From Diadophis punctatus similis (lineage: Eukaryota; Chordata; Lepidosauria; Squamata; Dipsadidae), in contig JALIGW010000016.1 in assembly GCA_023053685.1 (NCBI GenBank), positions 3,673,001 to 3,737,000 of the forward strand: a stretch of DNA of 64,000 bases. The letters run 5' to 3'. Shown here piece by piece: positions 43,871 to 55,464 of this stretch. Within the stretch, counting starts at the first letter, position 1. Every line of letters starts with the position of its first letter. The position numbers and the translations under genes are program-made. The notes beneath the pieces are model-generated. The model was not told the origin of the DNA. It made no database searches and worked only from the letters and a program-made list of their open reading frames with translations.

Positions 43871-44539
43871 GGGCTAACAAAAGAGATGATTTTAAGAATG
43901 GGCTCTTTGTGGCAAAATAATGTTTTAATTTCCTATCTGTGACTGGTCTGTCATTGGATTACCTTGGACATGGGACTGGATGTGGACTATTCTTAGATCT
44001 TCCTAATCTTGAATTGGTCTCTCCGGCCTCATTTGCTCAAAGTAAGGTCTCATGCCTGTTTTCTACGCAGAGTGCTTTCAGTTTGTTCTGCATTTTTGTG
44101 TTACTGTGGTGAAAGATTTATAACTGAAATAAATAATTGAGTTTGTTATCAGAAACTGTCCGTATATGTGTAACTGGCAGCAAAGAACAGTTATATGCAC
44201 TTCTTCTTAGGCATTTGATCCAGGCTTCTCACTCTTCCTCCCTAGGTACTTGTGGGGGAAATTGCAGATGAGGGGGTGGGACACTGAAGGTCTCATCACT
44301 TCCCATTATTCTGTACACAGATAGACGGATGTTCATCTGGGCCAAAGTGCTTGATGTGGTTCAGATGGTAGATGACATGAGAACATCACAAGTTATGTTC
44401 TTTGTATGGACTGAAGGAACACCCTGTTTTGCATCAGTTGGATGCTAGACAAGAACTTGGCTGTTCTTCATCTACTTCCAAGGGTGTCCAGTGAAACTAC
44501 ACCTATATGTGAATGATAGGCAGCCACACCCAGAATAAC
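43871..44539. other. Nothing recognised
   Basis: Ordinary intron. Confidence 0.5.
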
Positions 44540-44845
44540 ACAGAGAGGAGGGGATTAGGCTGTTTTCCAAGGCACCAGAAGCCCAGACAAGGAATAATGG
44601 ATGGAAACTGACCAAAGAGAGATTCAACCTGGAAATAAGGAGGAACTTTCTGACAGTGAGAGCGATCAACCAGTGGAACAGCTTGCCTGTGGAGGTTGTG
44701 AGAGCTCCAACACTTGAGACTTTCAAAAGGAGATTGGACTGCCATTTATCCGAAATGGTGTAGGGACTCCTGCTTGAGCAGGGGGGGGTTGGGCTAGATG
44801 ACCTACAAGGTCCCTTCCAACTCTAATAATAATCTAATCTAAACA
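44540..44845 (+). pseudogene. CR1 LINE 3' end
   Basis: Encodes RLFSKAPEAQTRNNGWKLTK, then RRNFLTVRAINQWNSLP and ends with a stop, then GGGTTGGGCTAGATGACCTA and AAGGTCCCTTCCAACTCTAA with a (TAATAATC) tail. 5' truncated. Confidence 0.85.
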
Positions 44846-44849
44846 GGAT

Positions 44850-45747
44850 ATTTTACTATATGATCCCAGAAACAGTGGAAATTTACAGCTGAGGTAACTT
44901 ATACACTTGTATCATCATTCATTGCAGCTAACCTCCTAAGTACAAAAATGGTCATTTTGAGCTAGGTTCTGTCCTTAATTATTTTCATTAAGTCCTCAGT
45001 GAACTTCAAGAAAAGTTGATGGAAGTACTGTCTTTAATGCTGCAAGGAAAACGTTGGGACAGAAGTATGATTTTTGCCCTTATTGACATATAGACTATAC
45101 TTTTGGGTAAACCTAGCTTTTCAAATTGTAGGTAAATCCTTGTCTTAAAAAAAATTACAGAATACTAAAGGCATTAATTTTGACAGTTAACTGCTAATCA
45201 GGTTTTCAAAAATCATTTAAATTATTGCAAGAAAAATGCCATTGGTTTAAAACTGTGGAACTGCAATACATTCAATTAAAGTATCTCTTGATATCGTAAT
45301 TTGCTCCAGTGGTATTAACAGTATCCTCAACTTCTGAATTACTATTAACACTAAAATATGTTTTGGATTATTCCAAATCAACTCAAACGTTTATAGACCA
45401 TTAGAGAGTATTATTAAGTTGAATATTATTATTTGCAGATACTAGAGTGACAATTCAATAATTAAGAGTTTTAAAGACTGTTAGGAATGTTTCTTAGAAT
45501 ATTAAGATGAGATTAAGACAAAATATTTTCTTTCATGACTTGGGCACTTCTGAGAACATCAGTAACATCCACAGTTGATAAAAAACAAGGAGAGTGGAAA
45601 TAATATAATTTCCACTCTCCTTTGTTCTTTTCCCCAAAAGAGACCACTGAAGAATATTTAAAGAATAAATATTTTTTCTGGGATATAATATGTCTGATAA
45701 TACAGCCGAGGGCTACAAGATCTAGGCTGCAAAATCCGCTAGAATCT
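44850..45747. other. Nothing recognised; short hairpin
   Basis: AT-rich. AAGGAGAGTGGAAATAAT pairs with ATAATTTCCACTCTCCTT around 45588-45620. Confidence 0.5.
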
Positions 45748-45867
45748 CATGGGTCTCCAACCTTGGCAACTTTAAGACTTGTGGACTTCAACTCCCAGAA
45801 TTCTGGCTGAGGAATTCTGGGAGTTGAAGTCCACAAGTCTTAAAGTTGCCAAGGTTGGAGACCCCTG
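45748..45867. mobile_element. Palindromic hAT MITE (family A)
   Basis: Right end GGTTGGAGACCCCTG, left end decayed (CATGGGTCTCCAACC). Arms with ACTTCAACTCCCAGAATTC are perfect inverted repeats. No clear target duplication. Confidence 0.75.
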
Positions 45868-46563
45868 CCAGATGGCTGAAAACAGTGAGAATACACTTTG
45901 TCCCTCTTCGGTCATCTAGTGGTTATACAGATGTTTGCAGTTAAATACGCTTGTTCTGAATCCCACTATTTCCTGTCAGAATATCCAAATTTGTTTTGCG
46001 TTTGATTTCATTCAAATTGTTTGAGTTTCTTTCAGCTGGGCTACAGCAGACCCAAAACAGATTAACCAACCTTTCAGCAATGCAGTATTTTGTATCGAAT
46101 GTGAAACAACCCTCTTTTTCTATTCATGTACATTCCGCATTGTTGGGATTTTTCAATGTCCTGGGCACTATGTTAGGTAAGTTAAATCAACATAAAAAAT
46201 AGTAGACAGGGGATTTAGCAAACTGTTTCTGATGGCAGATTGAGACCATTAGTTTTAAAAGCTAATGTCAACGCTTTGATTTAAATTCAAAAACAGTTGG
46301 CTGTTGGAGAGAGGGATACAGATTGAACCAGTCAAGTGGAGCAAGCCTGCTGGTGAATTGCTGTAAATAATTTCTGATGGCTGAAGAGAGCCATCTCACT
46401 CTCTTTTTAAAAAAATTGGACCATTTTAAAACTGCTTTTCAGAGCAAGAGAATTTTCAAGGCATGTTTACATCAGTGCTATAGCAGGTATTGTTTTTGTA
46501 CTGTGAAATCAAATATATCAGCCTCGAATTTTGTGACAATTTTCCTAAAAGGAAACAGATTCA
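45868..46563. other. Nothing recognised
   Basis: Ordinary intron. Confidence 0.5.
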
Positions 46564-46814
46564 CAGCAATAGCAATAGCATTTAGACTTATATACCGCTT
46601 CACAGTGCTTTGCAGCCCTCTGTAAGCGGTTTACAGAGTTCAGCATATTGCCCCCAACAAACAATCTGAGTTCTCATTTTACCCACCTTGGAAGGATGGA
46701 AGGCTGAGTCAACCTGAGCCTGGTGAGATTTGAACTGCCAAACTGCAGGCAGCCAGCAGGCAGCAGAAGTAGCCTGCAGTACTGCACTCTAACCACTGCG
46801 CCACCGTAGCTCAT
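46564..46814 (-). mobile_element. Sauria-type SINE
   Basis: SINE body complement with the (AGCAAT) tail at the low end and the head CACTGCGCCACCGTAGCTC at the high end. Located 205 bp downstream of the MTUS2 large exon donor. Confidence 0.9.
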
Positions 46815-47019
46815 AAAGAAACATGAGACAATAAAGAACATTTCTTTCACCATACTTACCCGGTATCTTGAGTTTCCCATGTCATTGTGATTCTATGTAC
46901 TTTTTCAAAAAAAAATATCTACAGATATTAAAATTGAATATTTGAAAAATTATCACATATCTCAACAGATTCACATTTATTTGACTTCAATAGCCTGGGT
47001 TTTTTTTTTAAAGACTTAC

Positions 47020-49263
47020 CTCCTGGAAAAACTTTTCACCCATTGGACCAAACTGATGATCTGAGGATTTAATGCCGGATACTACAAATCCAGAACTATA
47101 AATCTGAGGCTTCTGAAAGTCAGTTTTAAATTTTTCGTAGAAAACATTGCCTGGTTTAATGTCTCCATCATTTAACATTTTCTGTTCAGTTGCTAACCCA
47201 CAAGCAGGGGGCATGCAAGACAATCCAGTCTGATCAAGCTGCGTGATTGCCTGAGGGTTTCTTCTAATGTACGTTATTATTTTAGGTCTCACATGTTTGG
47301 GCTTGGGAATGACCGGAGTTTCAACCTTATCCTCAGGCTTCTCCATATCCTCGCTCTCACCATTGTAACTGGCTGGTAGGGGCCCCTTGGAATTTATAAG
47401 GATAGGCTTAGGGATCCCACTGTTACATGTAGCTTTATTAGGCACTTTAGGGGATAAGCTAAATAACTGGGTGCTCTGAGTGGGAGGTAGGGTTGCAGAA
47501 GATGGCAGCTTGTCAACATGAAGTGCACAAAGTTCCTTCAAACTGCTGTTCGACACTGTGCTGTGGCTACTGGCATTCATAGTTGCAGAAGGGTGCAAAG
47601 GAGTTCGGGAACATAAAAAAGTTTCACTTTGTGCTATTATTTTACAGCTTTCCGATGCATTATTTGAATGCTCTTTCTTTTCGTTAACTATTTTCTTGCT
47701 CTGAACTGAAAAATTTGTGGTTTCCAAATCACTGTCCACAATGCTAAAATTTACCGAGATATTTTCTGTATTTTGTGGTTTGGGAGCTTCCAAATCAGAT
47801 TGGACAATTATAACATCTTCACTGGGTCCTTTGAGTAGAGTCTGTTTATTTTCATAGTTATTCAGATGTTTGCTGTCTGCCACATTAACGCTATCCACAA
47901 AAGACATATGCCCATTAACTGCTGGAATACAACTTGTGCTACCAATGTGTAGGTTTTCATTCCTTGTTGACGTCAATTTATCAACACGTATAGTATCATC
48001 ATCAGGAGCTGAAATAGAGTCTACCTCTTTTACAGCTCTATATTCCCCATTCGCTTTGCTTGCTGCTTTGCTGTTACTATAATTATTTCCTTTTCTTAAA
48101 TCTGGAGAGCCATGCTCCCTCATCAGACTTCCATTAACAGAGTCAAATCCTTCATTTAAAAACAGATCCTCTTTCGGCAATTGATGTAATTTGGTCTTGT
48201 GTATTTCTGTCCCCGTATCCTTTTGATTCTGCGCCACAACATTATTTTCTTGTGCTGGACATCCAAGAAATTCAAATAACATAACCTTGTTTATTTTTTG
48301 CTCACCCACACGCTTAGACTGTGAAGACAGAGGACACTTCACCTCTCCTTTTCCTCTCTTACCACTTTGATGGTCAGTTTGTGCTTCTGGTTTCCGAAGT
48401 TCATTGGATTTCACAGTTAAATGGAGGTCAAGAACAGCATGATGTGGAGGGCCTTGTTTGTTGGCATTTGGTACATTATCCACATCTGATTGTATGGCTG
48501 GGGCACTTGCTCTTTCCATTTCTGAGGTAGACGAATATTTAGAATAAGGTACAATGTTTCCTTCTGACACACCATCAGTTGGACGGAACACCATACCTAA
48601 AAAATGGTCTCTTGATGTTTTCTGAGTTTTCTCTATGTCCCCACTCAAATGATGTGACGTGTTGATGGAATCCAAGGATACAGAAAGCAAGCGTTTACCT
48701 GATACACGGCCAACAAATTCTTTTTCTGTTTTAGCCATAAGTTTTCTTGATCTCCCCAAAGAAAGGCGTTTTATTCCTTCTGGCTCAATACTTCTCAGTG
48801 TTTTTTCCTTCGAAACATACTGAATAAGATCAGCATCGCTTTTTGAAAGTACCACTGAAAAGTTATCACTTGTGTTGATCCTCAGATTGGACAAACTGTG
48901 TCCTCGGCTAATAGTGACTAGCTTTGAAGTGTCCTTAAGCCCTTCAGGCCTACAATCTGCGTGCAATTTCTTGCTGATGGTAGAAGGTAGTATAAACTCT
49001 GATTCACCAGTGGTGCTCTGAAGATTGTTCCTCTCAGAGTCTAACTGTCTGTTGGTTTCTTGCTTACTGGTGTGTAAGCAAGCAGATTCTCCTGAAATAT
49101 TGCTTGTCCTTATTGCTGTTCCAGGGGTTCTGGCATCCGATGTGATTTGATTGGCATTTGTGTCTCCTACAGACACCATGTGTTCATTGTTATTTTTCAT
49201 CTCATTTCTGTTGGTCTGTAATAGATTGTAACATGACTTGTTGGGAACTAATGGTGCACTCAT
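47020..49263 (-). CDS. MTUS2: MTUS2 first coding exon (N-terminal 748 residues)
   Basis: MTUS2 (TIP150) is a microtubule plus-end protein known to bind EB1 and to help load the depolymerase MCAK. This exon encodes the long, poorly structured N-terminal half. I recognise it from the start (an MSAPL...SCY...NRN stretch followed by GDTNANQI, near-identical in mammalian MTUS2) and from the block KHVRPKIITYIRRNPQ at about residues 656-671. An SxIP-type tetrapeptide (SGIP, about 615-618) is visible, the motif class that binds EB1. The ATG is the first in frame: an in-frame TGA lies 12 nt upstream (49273-49275). The exon ends ...CAGGAG with donor GTAAGT (47019 downward), phase 0, and the next exon continues the reading exactly. 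The middle of the exon is strongly diverged from mammals, but the ends are conserved. The frame is open throughout, so the gene looks functional. Confidence 0.93.
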
Positions 49264-49302
49264 TTTCAGATTTCAAGTGGCCACGTCTTCCACAGTCTTA
49301 CT
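49264..49302 (-). other. MTUS2: Candidate 3' splice site and 5'UTR stub of the MTUS2 large exon
   Basis: On the minus strand a pyrimidine-rich run ends in TTTCCTTTCAG, with the AG at 49302-49301, 37 nt before the ATG. If used, the large exon would begin at 49300 with a short non-coding leader that contains the in-frame TGA. The upstream non-coding exon and promoter are not identifiable here. This is an inference from the splice consensus only. Confidence 0.5.
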
Positions 49303-49914
49303 GAAAGGAAATGGTACCAGTCAAGTCCCGTGTCAATCACATGACTCAGTCATTATTAGTTCGGAATGTAAAGCAAAGAATTTCCCATAAGTAAAGATTC
49401 AATAAGTGCAAAAAACATCCATTGGAGCAACTCTAAAAATGCAGGAATCCACGGAATCTGTAACAGAAAAAAAATCAGAATTATTTCTGAGTACAGAATT
49501 ATTTCTGAGAACTATCTGAGAACTAGAAGTCTGCACGAGAATAAAGTTGCTATTAACTGACAATATTCTCTCATTATTTTTCAACAGACCAATACACCTG
49601 GAAAATTTTACTTTCTTTAGTAATGCAAAGCAAAATTACTAAAAGGGCAATAAACTGTGGTGGCTAAGAGTGTGTATTGTAAGCAAGGGAGACTGCGTGA
49701 AAGTCTTAATGTAATACTCAATTTACCAAATAACTTTAGACAAGATTGTTTCAATATTAGTTTTAGTTCCTGTTTATAAATGTTCCTTCCAATAGGAATC
49801 TGGAACAACAGTGGAGGTGAGCAATTGCCCTCACAGATTTTTTATGGATTTCCCAGAGTCATAAGGTTGATTACTGCATGAATTAATTGTTGATTACTGT
49901 ACAATTATATATTT
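49303..49914. other. Region upstream of the MTUS2 large exon, nothing recognised
   Basis: About 600 bp. I see no CpG island, TATA box or exon-like frame, so this is more likely intron than promoter. Confidence 0.45.
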
Positions 49915-50000
49915 GTTTTTATACTGGGGTTTTATCCTTGGAAGCTGCCCAGAGTCACCAAGAGTGAGTTGGGCAGCAATATACATTTTCTTCATAAATA
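49915..50000 (+). mobile_element. L2-like LINE 3' end
   Basis: GCTGCCCAGAGTCACCAAGA, then GTGAGTTGGGCAGCAATATA, the hairpin seen in other LINE ends. Confidence 0.6.
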
Positions 50001-50030
50001 ATAAGATATTGGACTTTGGTATGATTCATT

Positions 50031-50118
<88 letters not shown>

Positions 50119-50122
50119 TTTT

Positions 50123-50201
<79 letters not shown>

Positions 50202-50205
50202 TTTG
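50031..50205. repeat. (TTTA)n array, about 175 bp
   Basis: About 43 TTTA units, one interrupted (50117-50122). It is the expanded A-rich tail of the minus-strand LINE that follows. Confidence 0.97.
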
Positions 50206-51262
50206 AGTTCTTATAGGCCGCCCAATCCCATGGGACTCAGGGCGGCTTACAGCAGAGATCAGAACTACATATTAAAATAACATCTAAAAACATATTACAA
50301 TTTTTAAAAAAACCATTCATACTTGGGGGAATCATCTCTTCACCCCGCCTGCCGGAAGAGCCATGTTTTTACTGCCTTGCGGAAGGCCAGTAGGGTGGGG
50401 ATAGTCCGGATCTCTGGCGGGAGTTGGTTCCAGAGAGATGGGGCTCCCACAGAGAAGGCCCTCCCCCGTGGGCCCGCCAGCCGACATTGTTTGGCAGACG
50501 GGACCTGGAGGAGGCCAACTCTGTGGGACCTCACTGGTCGTAGGGAGGAATGTGGCAGGATGCTGTCCCGAAGGTAACCTGGCCCTGAGCCATGTAGGGC
50601 TTTAAAGGTCAAAACCAACACCTTGAATTGCGACCGGAGACTAATGGGCAGCCAATGCAGCTGGCGGAGGATGGGTGTTACGTGGGTGTATCTCGGTACA
50701 CCCACCACAGCTCACGCAGCTGCATTCTGTACCAATTGTAGTCTCCGGATGCTCTTCGAGGGTAGCCCCATGTAGAGCCCGTTACAGTAGTCAAGCCGTG
50801 AGGTGACAAGGGCATGAGTGACTGTGAGCAAAGCCTCCCTCTCCAAGTAGGGTCGCAATTGGTGCACAAGCCGAATCTGTGCAAAGGCCCCCCTAGCCAC
50901 AGCTGAAAGATGTTGCTCCAATTTAAGCTGTGGATCTAGGAGGACACCCAAATTGCGGACCCGTTCTGAGGGAGTCAATTTTTCTCCCCCAAGAACCAAG
51001 GAGGGACAGTCGACATAGTCCTTGGGAGGCAATATCCAGAGCCACTCAGTCTTGTCTGGGTTGAGCCTGAGTCTATTCACTCCCATCCAGACCCTTACAT
51101 CGTTCAGGCAGCGGCACATTACATTAACTGCTTCACTGAACTGACACGGAGTGGAGATGTACAACTGGGTATCGTCGGCATATTGTTGATACCTCACTCC
51201 ATGTCGTCGGATGATCTCACCCAGTGGTTTTTTTATGACATGAGGATAGTAACATGACATTT
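50206..51262 (-). pseudogene. L2-like LINE, 5'-truncated, RT C-terminal half
   Basis: The minus-strand frame reads RYQQYADDTQLYIS (the RT catalytic YADD box), LNPDKTEWLW, VRNLGVLLDPQLKLEQHL and LVTSRLDYCNGLYMGLPS, then an in-frame TGA at 50714-50712, then VTPILRQLHWLPISLRSQFK, FKALHGSGPGYLRD and LWNQLPPEIRTIPTLLAFRK. YADDTQLY, rather than FADDTKL, separates it from the CR1 copies here. The 3' UTR has the CGCCCTGAGTCCCATGGG hairpin and the (TAAA) tail. One stop in about 300 codons suggests a fairly recent, dead-on-arrival copy. Confidence 0.88.
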
Positions 51263-51904
51263 AATAGGACTGCTGCTGTTTTAAGGATTTATTAAATCTA
51301 TGTAAAGCACATTAACCACTTTTTTAAAAGCCCATAAATGCTAAGCATTTTTGTATGGATTTTGATCCCACAATCCACAGATAATCCTAACAGACTGCAT
51401 AATTAAGGTATGTTCTAACAAAGTATATAGGCTGAGATGCATTACACATGCATCTAATACTTCTGAAGATTAGTGAAGGTTTCATTCCTATAATGCTTAA
51501 TTAATTAAATTAAGGAAACTGAACCCAAAATAGGGATTTGGTTTAAAGTTTTTAAAAATATTTTTCCTCTAAATGTTCTTTAGGATATTAATTTTAAATA
51601 AATGTTGTGACCTGTCTTAAATGTTAATAATAATAACTGAACTAGTAGTATAGAGCTCCTTGGGGAAACTACATTATTACTCATTCTTTAAAAGGAACAA
51701 GAATTCCTTCTGGCTAAATAAAACTTATGAAGATAATAATATTGCCTTTTCTTCTATGCTTTTTTTTGTGCCAACTTCCTTTTTTAAATAGTATTTTTTT
51801 TCATTTACAAGGTAAATAAATGTATAGAAAGAACTATTTTTCCAGTGCTAAACCACTGTATGCTTTTTCTGTTGTTTAACCGAAGTCCTTAATTTGTGAC
51901 ATCA
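51263..51904. other. Nothing recognised
   Basis: AT-rich, no feature seen. Confidence 0.5.
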
Positions 51905-52080
51905 CTTTGGCTAGAAAGCAGGAAACCGTGAGTTCAAATCCCACCTTCATTTGTGACATTGTGACAACCAGATGACCATGAAAGCCATCTGGTTGACCTT
52001 GGGCCAGTCACTCTCTCTTAGCCCAACTCACCTCACACGGTTGTTGTTGTTGTGGGGAAAATAGGAAGAGGAAGGTGTAA
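51905..52080 (+). mobile_element. tRNA-derived SINE (partial)
   Basis: GGCTAGAAAGCAGGAAACCG with B box GAGTTCAAATCCCACC, then TTGACCTTGGGCCAGTCACT and TAGCCCAACTCACCTCACAC with a short (GTT) run. The A-box head is missing. Confidence 0.65.
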
Positions 52081-52177
52081 CAGTAAGAGCAGCAAAATCT
52101 GATCAATCTACACTAGAAAATAAATCTCAGGAGCTTTTGTTAGCACACATCAAAACCAAGATAAATTGTATCTCACT

Positions 52178-52711
52178 TGTCCAAATCCCCAGGCCTGACT
52201 AATGCAGAAACAAACAAGCTCTGGAATCATTTGATACAGGTTTATTCAAGCCTGAGGCCTGGCACAAATGAGTATGTAGCAGTTCGTTGCAAAGTTGCAA
52301 AGTCAGTGCTGGGAGCTACCACCTCCTAGCGCTCTATATAGGCAGGGCCACGCCCCTCAGTCCCACCCACGCAACCAGCATTGGCATTATCCTCCGCATT
52401 AGCAAAGCAATCCACCATCTGGTGCATAGGCGACCAGCCTCCGTCCGAGCTCCGACAGCTTCGCCCCGCAAGCTGTTGCATCCGGCACCAGCCGGCTGGG
52501 TTCCAGAAAGCCGCCAGTCAGCTGTGCGGGGGGTGGGGGAGAATGCTGCCACTGTCCTCTCGCTTCCGCGACCTCTGCGGCCGACAGTGCCCTAACTGGG
52601 TGCCTTGTCACCACCCAGGTCATCGCTGCGCCACACGGCGTTCCTGCTGCTGCCGCAGTTTCTGCCTTTCCCTCTCCCCCCCAGGTGTGGCAAGCCGGTC
52701 GGGGCTTGACA
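52178..52711 (-). mobile_element. Solo LTR
   Basis: On the minus strand TGTCAAGCCCCGACCGG ... GGATTTGGACA. A CCTATATAGAGCG TATA box lies near 52335 and TTGAATAAACC (poly-A signal) near 52240, in promoter-to-polyA order. GC-rich U3. No convincing target duplication and no internal region. Confidence 0.65.
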
Positions 52712-53910
52712 TTGTATTAGCTTAAAATGTGATAGATTATTTTTTATTTTAATATAAATTTGCCAAATCCTTATTTCATTTAGTTTCAATGTGTAAACTA
52801 AAGCTATGTTCCTGCAATTTTTTTTGCAATTTATCCTTTTAAAATAGCCTGTACGAATGTGTACATTAGAGGAAAACATTTTACTTTGAGTAGTTTGGTT
52901 TTGCATATTTATGTACAAAAACACACATCAGTAACAGAATTAGATGTAAGACATTCTTAAATCAGATAAAATTACACACAATAGAAGAAATGACCACAGA
53001 GTTTATGAATTATCAAATAGACAGAAGTAGATTTAGGATCATATGTATGCATGATTGAAAAAAAGTGAAAGAAACCAAAAGAAACCATAGTTGATAAATT
53101 TGCCCATCTGTGCCAATAGTTGTTGTTGTTGCTGTTGTTGTTCAGATTTTAATCTGGAAAAGAGAAGGATTCTCAGCTTCTCTCTACGGATCACTAACAC
53201 CATCTGCTACAAAGCCATCCTCATCTCTTTTTAAAAACAAAAACAAAAAGGCACACTTTCTTACAGTTGCAGGCCTTCAACACAATATTAGTAGCAAGGG
53301 AAACTATGAGCATCAAAGCTATGGAACGCACTCCTTTTCAAAGAAAAGTGTTGAATTTTTACATTTTTTTCTTGGTACTCGAAGGATTCACCTTTCATTT
53401 TTCCACCCCTTGAAAATAATAAAGGTCTCAATTCTTTTAGTGACTTATCAATTGGGTGTCCTTTTCAGAATATAAGGTGTATGACATCTTTGATACTAGT
53501 TTTAGTTAGAGCATTTTATCCTCTGTTGTTCATTCTAAAGCTATTAATTAAAGGGATTATATTAATTATTTTTATTGGAATTTTTCTTAGGGGACAGCAG
53601 ACCAATCCAATACACAAGCAATCACTCAAGATATAAACCGACTCATAACTGGATGCCATGGAAGCATCAAAGGCAACAGTCGTAGAAAAAGAAAAAGTAC
53701 TAGACAGCAGATGGTTAGATTCAAATCACAACAATGAATTCCAATTATAGCTTTTTTCCTCTTTTCTTCTCTTCCTCTCATTTGGATTTCCAGCAATTTA
53801 ACATTTAAAATAAGATAATTAATTTCAGGGTGACATTCTAAGTATATCTTTTCCTGTAGTAGTAGAGATATTTTTATTTGGTATAAGCACTTTTTCCCAC
53901 ACAAAAAAAA
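52712..53910. other. Nothing recognised; short (GTT)n
   Basis: (GTT) run at 53119-53142. Otherwise AT-rich. Confidence 0.5.
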
Positions 53911-53912
53911 TA

Positions 53913-54268
53913 CCGTATTTTTCAAAGTATAAGCCACACTTCCCCTCCCAAAAGAGGGTGGAAATGTTGGTGCGTCTTATACACCGAATACAGCCATTTT
54001 TGGCCTCCCGAATCCCCGCCGTATGCGAAAACGGATGCGCAGAAGGTTTGGGAGGTCTGCAGAGTGCTCCTGGGGGCTGGGGTGGGGCAAAAACACCCCC
54101 ATTTTTGCAAAGAAACGGGTGAAAATGACCAATTTTTCACAAAAATTGGGTGTGCAGAAGGTTTGGGAGGTCTGCAGAGTGCTCCTGGGGGCTGGGGTAG
54201 GGCAAAACCTTTTAGATCTTACTTACCTCTTCAAAATCTTGGTGCGTGTTATAGTCCAAAAAATACGG
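53913..54268. mobile_element. TA-flanked MITE, TIR CCGTATTTTTC
   Basis: Left end CCGTATTTTTCAAAGTATAA and right end TTATAGTCCAAAAAATACGG, flanked by TA. GGTGCGTCTTATAC and GGTGCGTGTTATAG sit inside. A segment containing GCAGAAGGTTTGGGAGGTCT is duplicated about 117 bp apart. No transposase. Confidence 0.75.
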
Positions 54269-54270
54269 TA

Positions 54271-55033
54271 ATGCCTTTTCAAATTGTAGGTATATATTGC
54301 TTTGTTCTTTTGTTAGATTCATAACCTGGCTGTTTCCCCTCCAGTTGCTTAAGATGGCTTATATGGGATGCTCATTATTTACACAACAATTGCTTGGTAG
54401 GGTCAATTGGCCCTAAAGAGGATAACTGCCTCCAATCTAACCAGTCAGTTTTCTTGGACTCTCCTAACTACCGTATATTCCATTTACCACAATAACAAAT
54501 TGGAAGAATCAACCTAATCATTTAATGTGAAAGTATATTGTTGATATTAGATGCATGGTTGGGTTCTATGACATGGATTTTTAAAAATCTTTTATGCCGT
54601 ATATAGTCCTCTTAGATAGGGTGGGTTACTTATATTCCAAGCCTTCCCATCTGGATTACTGCAATGCATCGCTCACATGATGGGAATGCAATGGACTTCA
54701 AAAAGCCATAGATTTTACTGTAGTCCAGAATATGGCTTCTGTTCCAGTCTTGAACCAGATTTAATCATCTTCATTTACTCATCTTTAGCCCCTAAATGAG
54801 CCCACTAATGTTGTTGTTGTTTTAATTCAGAATGTGCAGTTGTGCAGTTTCTGCCTTGTGCAGTTGTGCTCTTGGGGTATGATTACAGACCTTTTGTTCA
54901 TTTGTTCTTCATATTCTAAAGTCTACTGACTTTAAAGTTTACTGCACTACCAGACTCTGTGGTTTCTTCCCCAAACCCCCAAAACTTTAACCTTAAACTG
55001 TCTACTGTCAACCTCACCCCATTCCTAAGGGGC
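54271..55033. other. Nothing recognised
   Basis: Ordinary AT-rich sequence. Confidence 0.5.
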
Positions 55034-55038
55034 GTGCA

Positions 55039-55359
55039 TGACGAAGTGAGAATTAATCTCACAGAGGCGAAATAGATCTTTCTCCCGGAATTCAAACATT
55101 TAGAAATAAAGCCGAAGTTTAAAAGTCTAATTAAAATATTTATTTTGGTACAAAAACAATAAATTCTGATTGTTTACATCTCTGTTATAAAATGCGACTT
55201 TCTCAGTCGAGAGCCAAGTCAAGAAGGGAAGAATGGAGATTTAGGAATGCACACATGCGTACAAGAATATTATATCACGTGGTAGGAATGTACCATTATA
55301 ATAGATAGGGATGCAGCTCCCTGCATATACATACAACTGACAATAATCACACCGTGACA
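55039..55359. mobile_element. Solo LTR with perfect 5-bp target duplication
   Basis: Runs TGACGAAGTGAG ... ATCACACCGTGACA, flanked by GTGCA on both sides (55034-55038 and 55360-55364). AATAAA-type hexamers occur on both strands, so orientation is uncertain. Unrelated in sequence to the other LTRs in the window. Confidence 0.75.
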
Positions 55360-55464
55360 GTGCATAAGTGCACCAGCGTGCCTACCGTCCCTGTCCTAAT
55401 GTTCCCTTTTATTCATATCCATTTCATGTATTCATAACCATGTTTTTATATCTGTTATCTAATA

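Larger units (their letters stand above)
40677..47019 (-). other. MTUS2: MTUS2 intron between first and second coding exons
   Basis: Runs from donor GTAAGT at 47019 to the acceptor TTCTGTAG before 40676. It holds L2-like and CR1 3' ends, three Sauria-type SINEs, two copies of the snake LINE 3' end with its pentanucleotide array, and one palindromic hAT MITE. Confidence 0.85.

Noticed and set aside
50340..51260. Two adjacent minus-strand ORFs as separate genes
   Set aside because: They are one L2-like RT frame broken by an in-frame TGA.
52287..52725. GC-rich ORFs on both strands
   Set aside because: They lie inside the solo LTR's GC-rich U3 and overlap in several frames. No domain visible.
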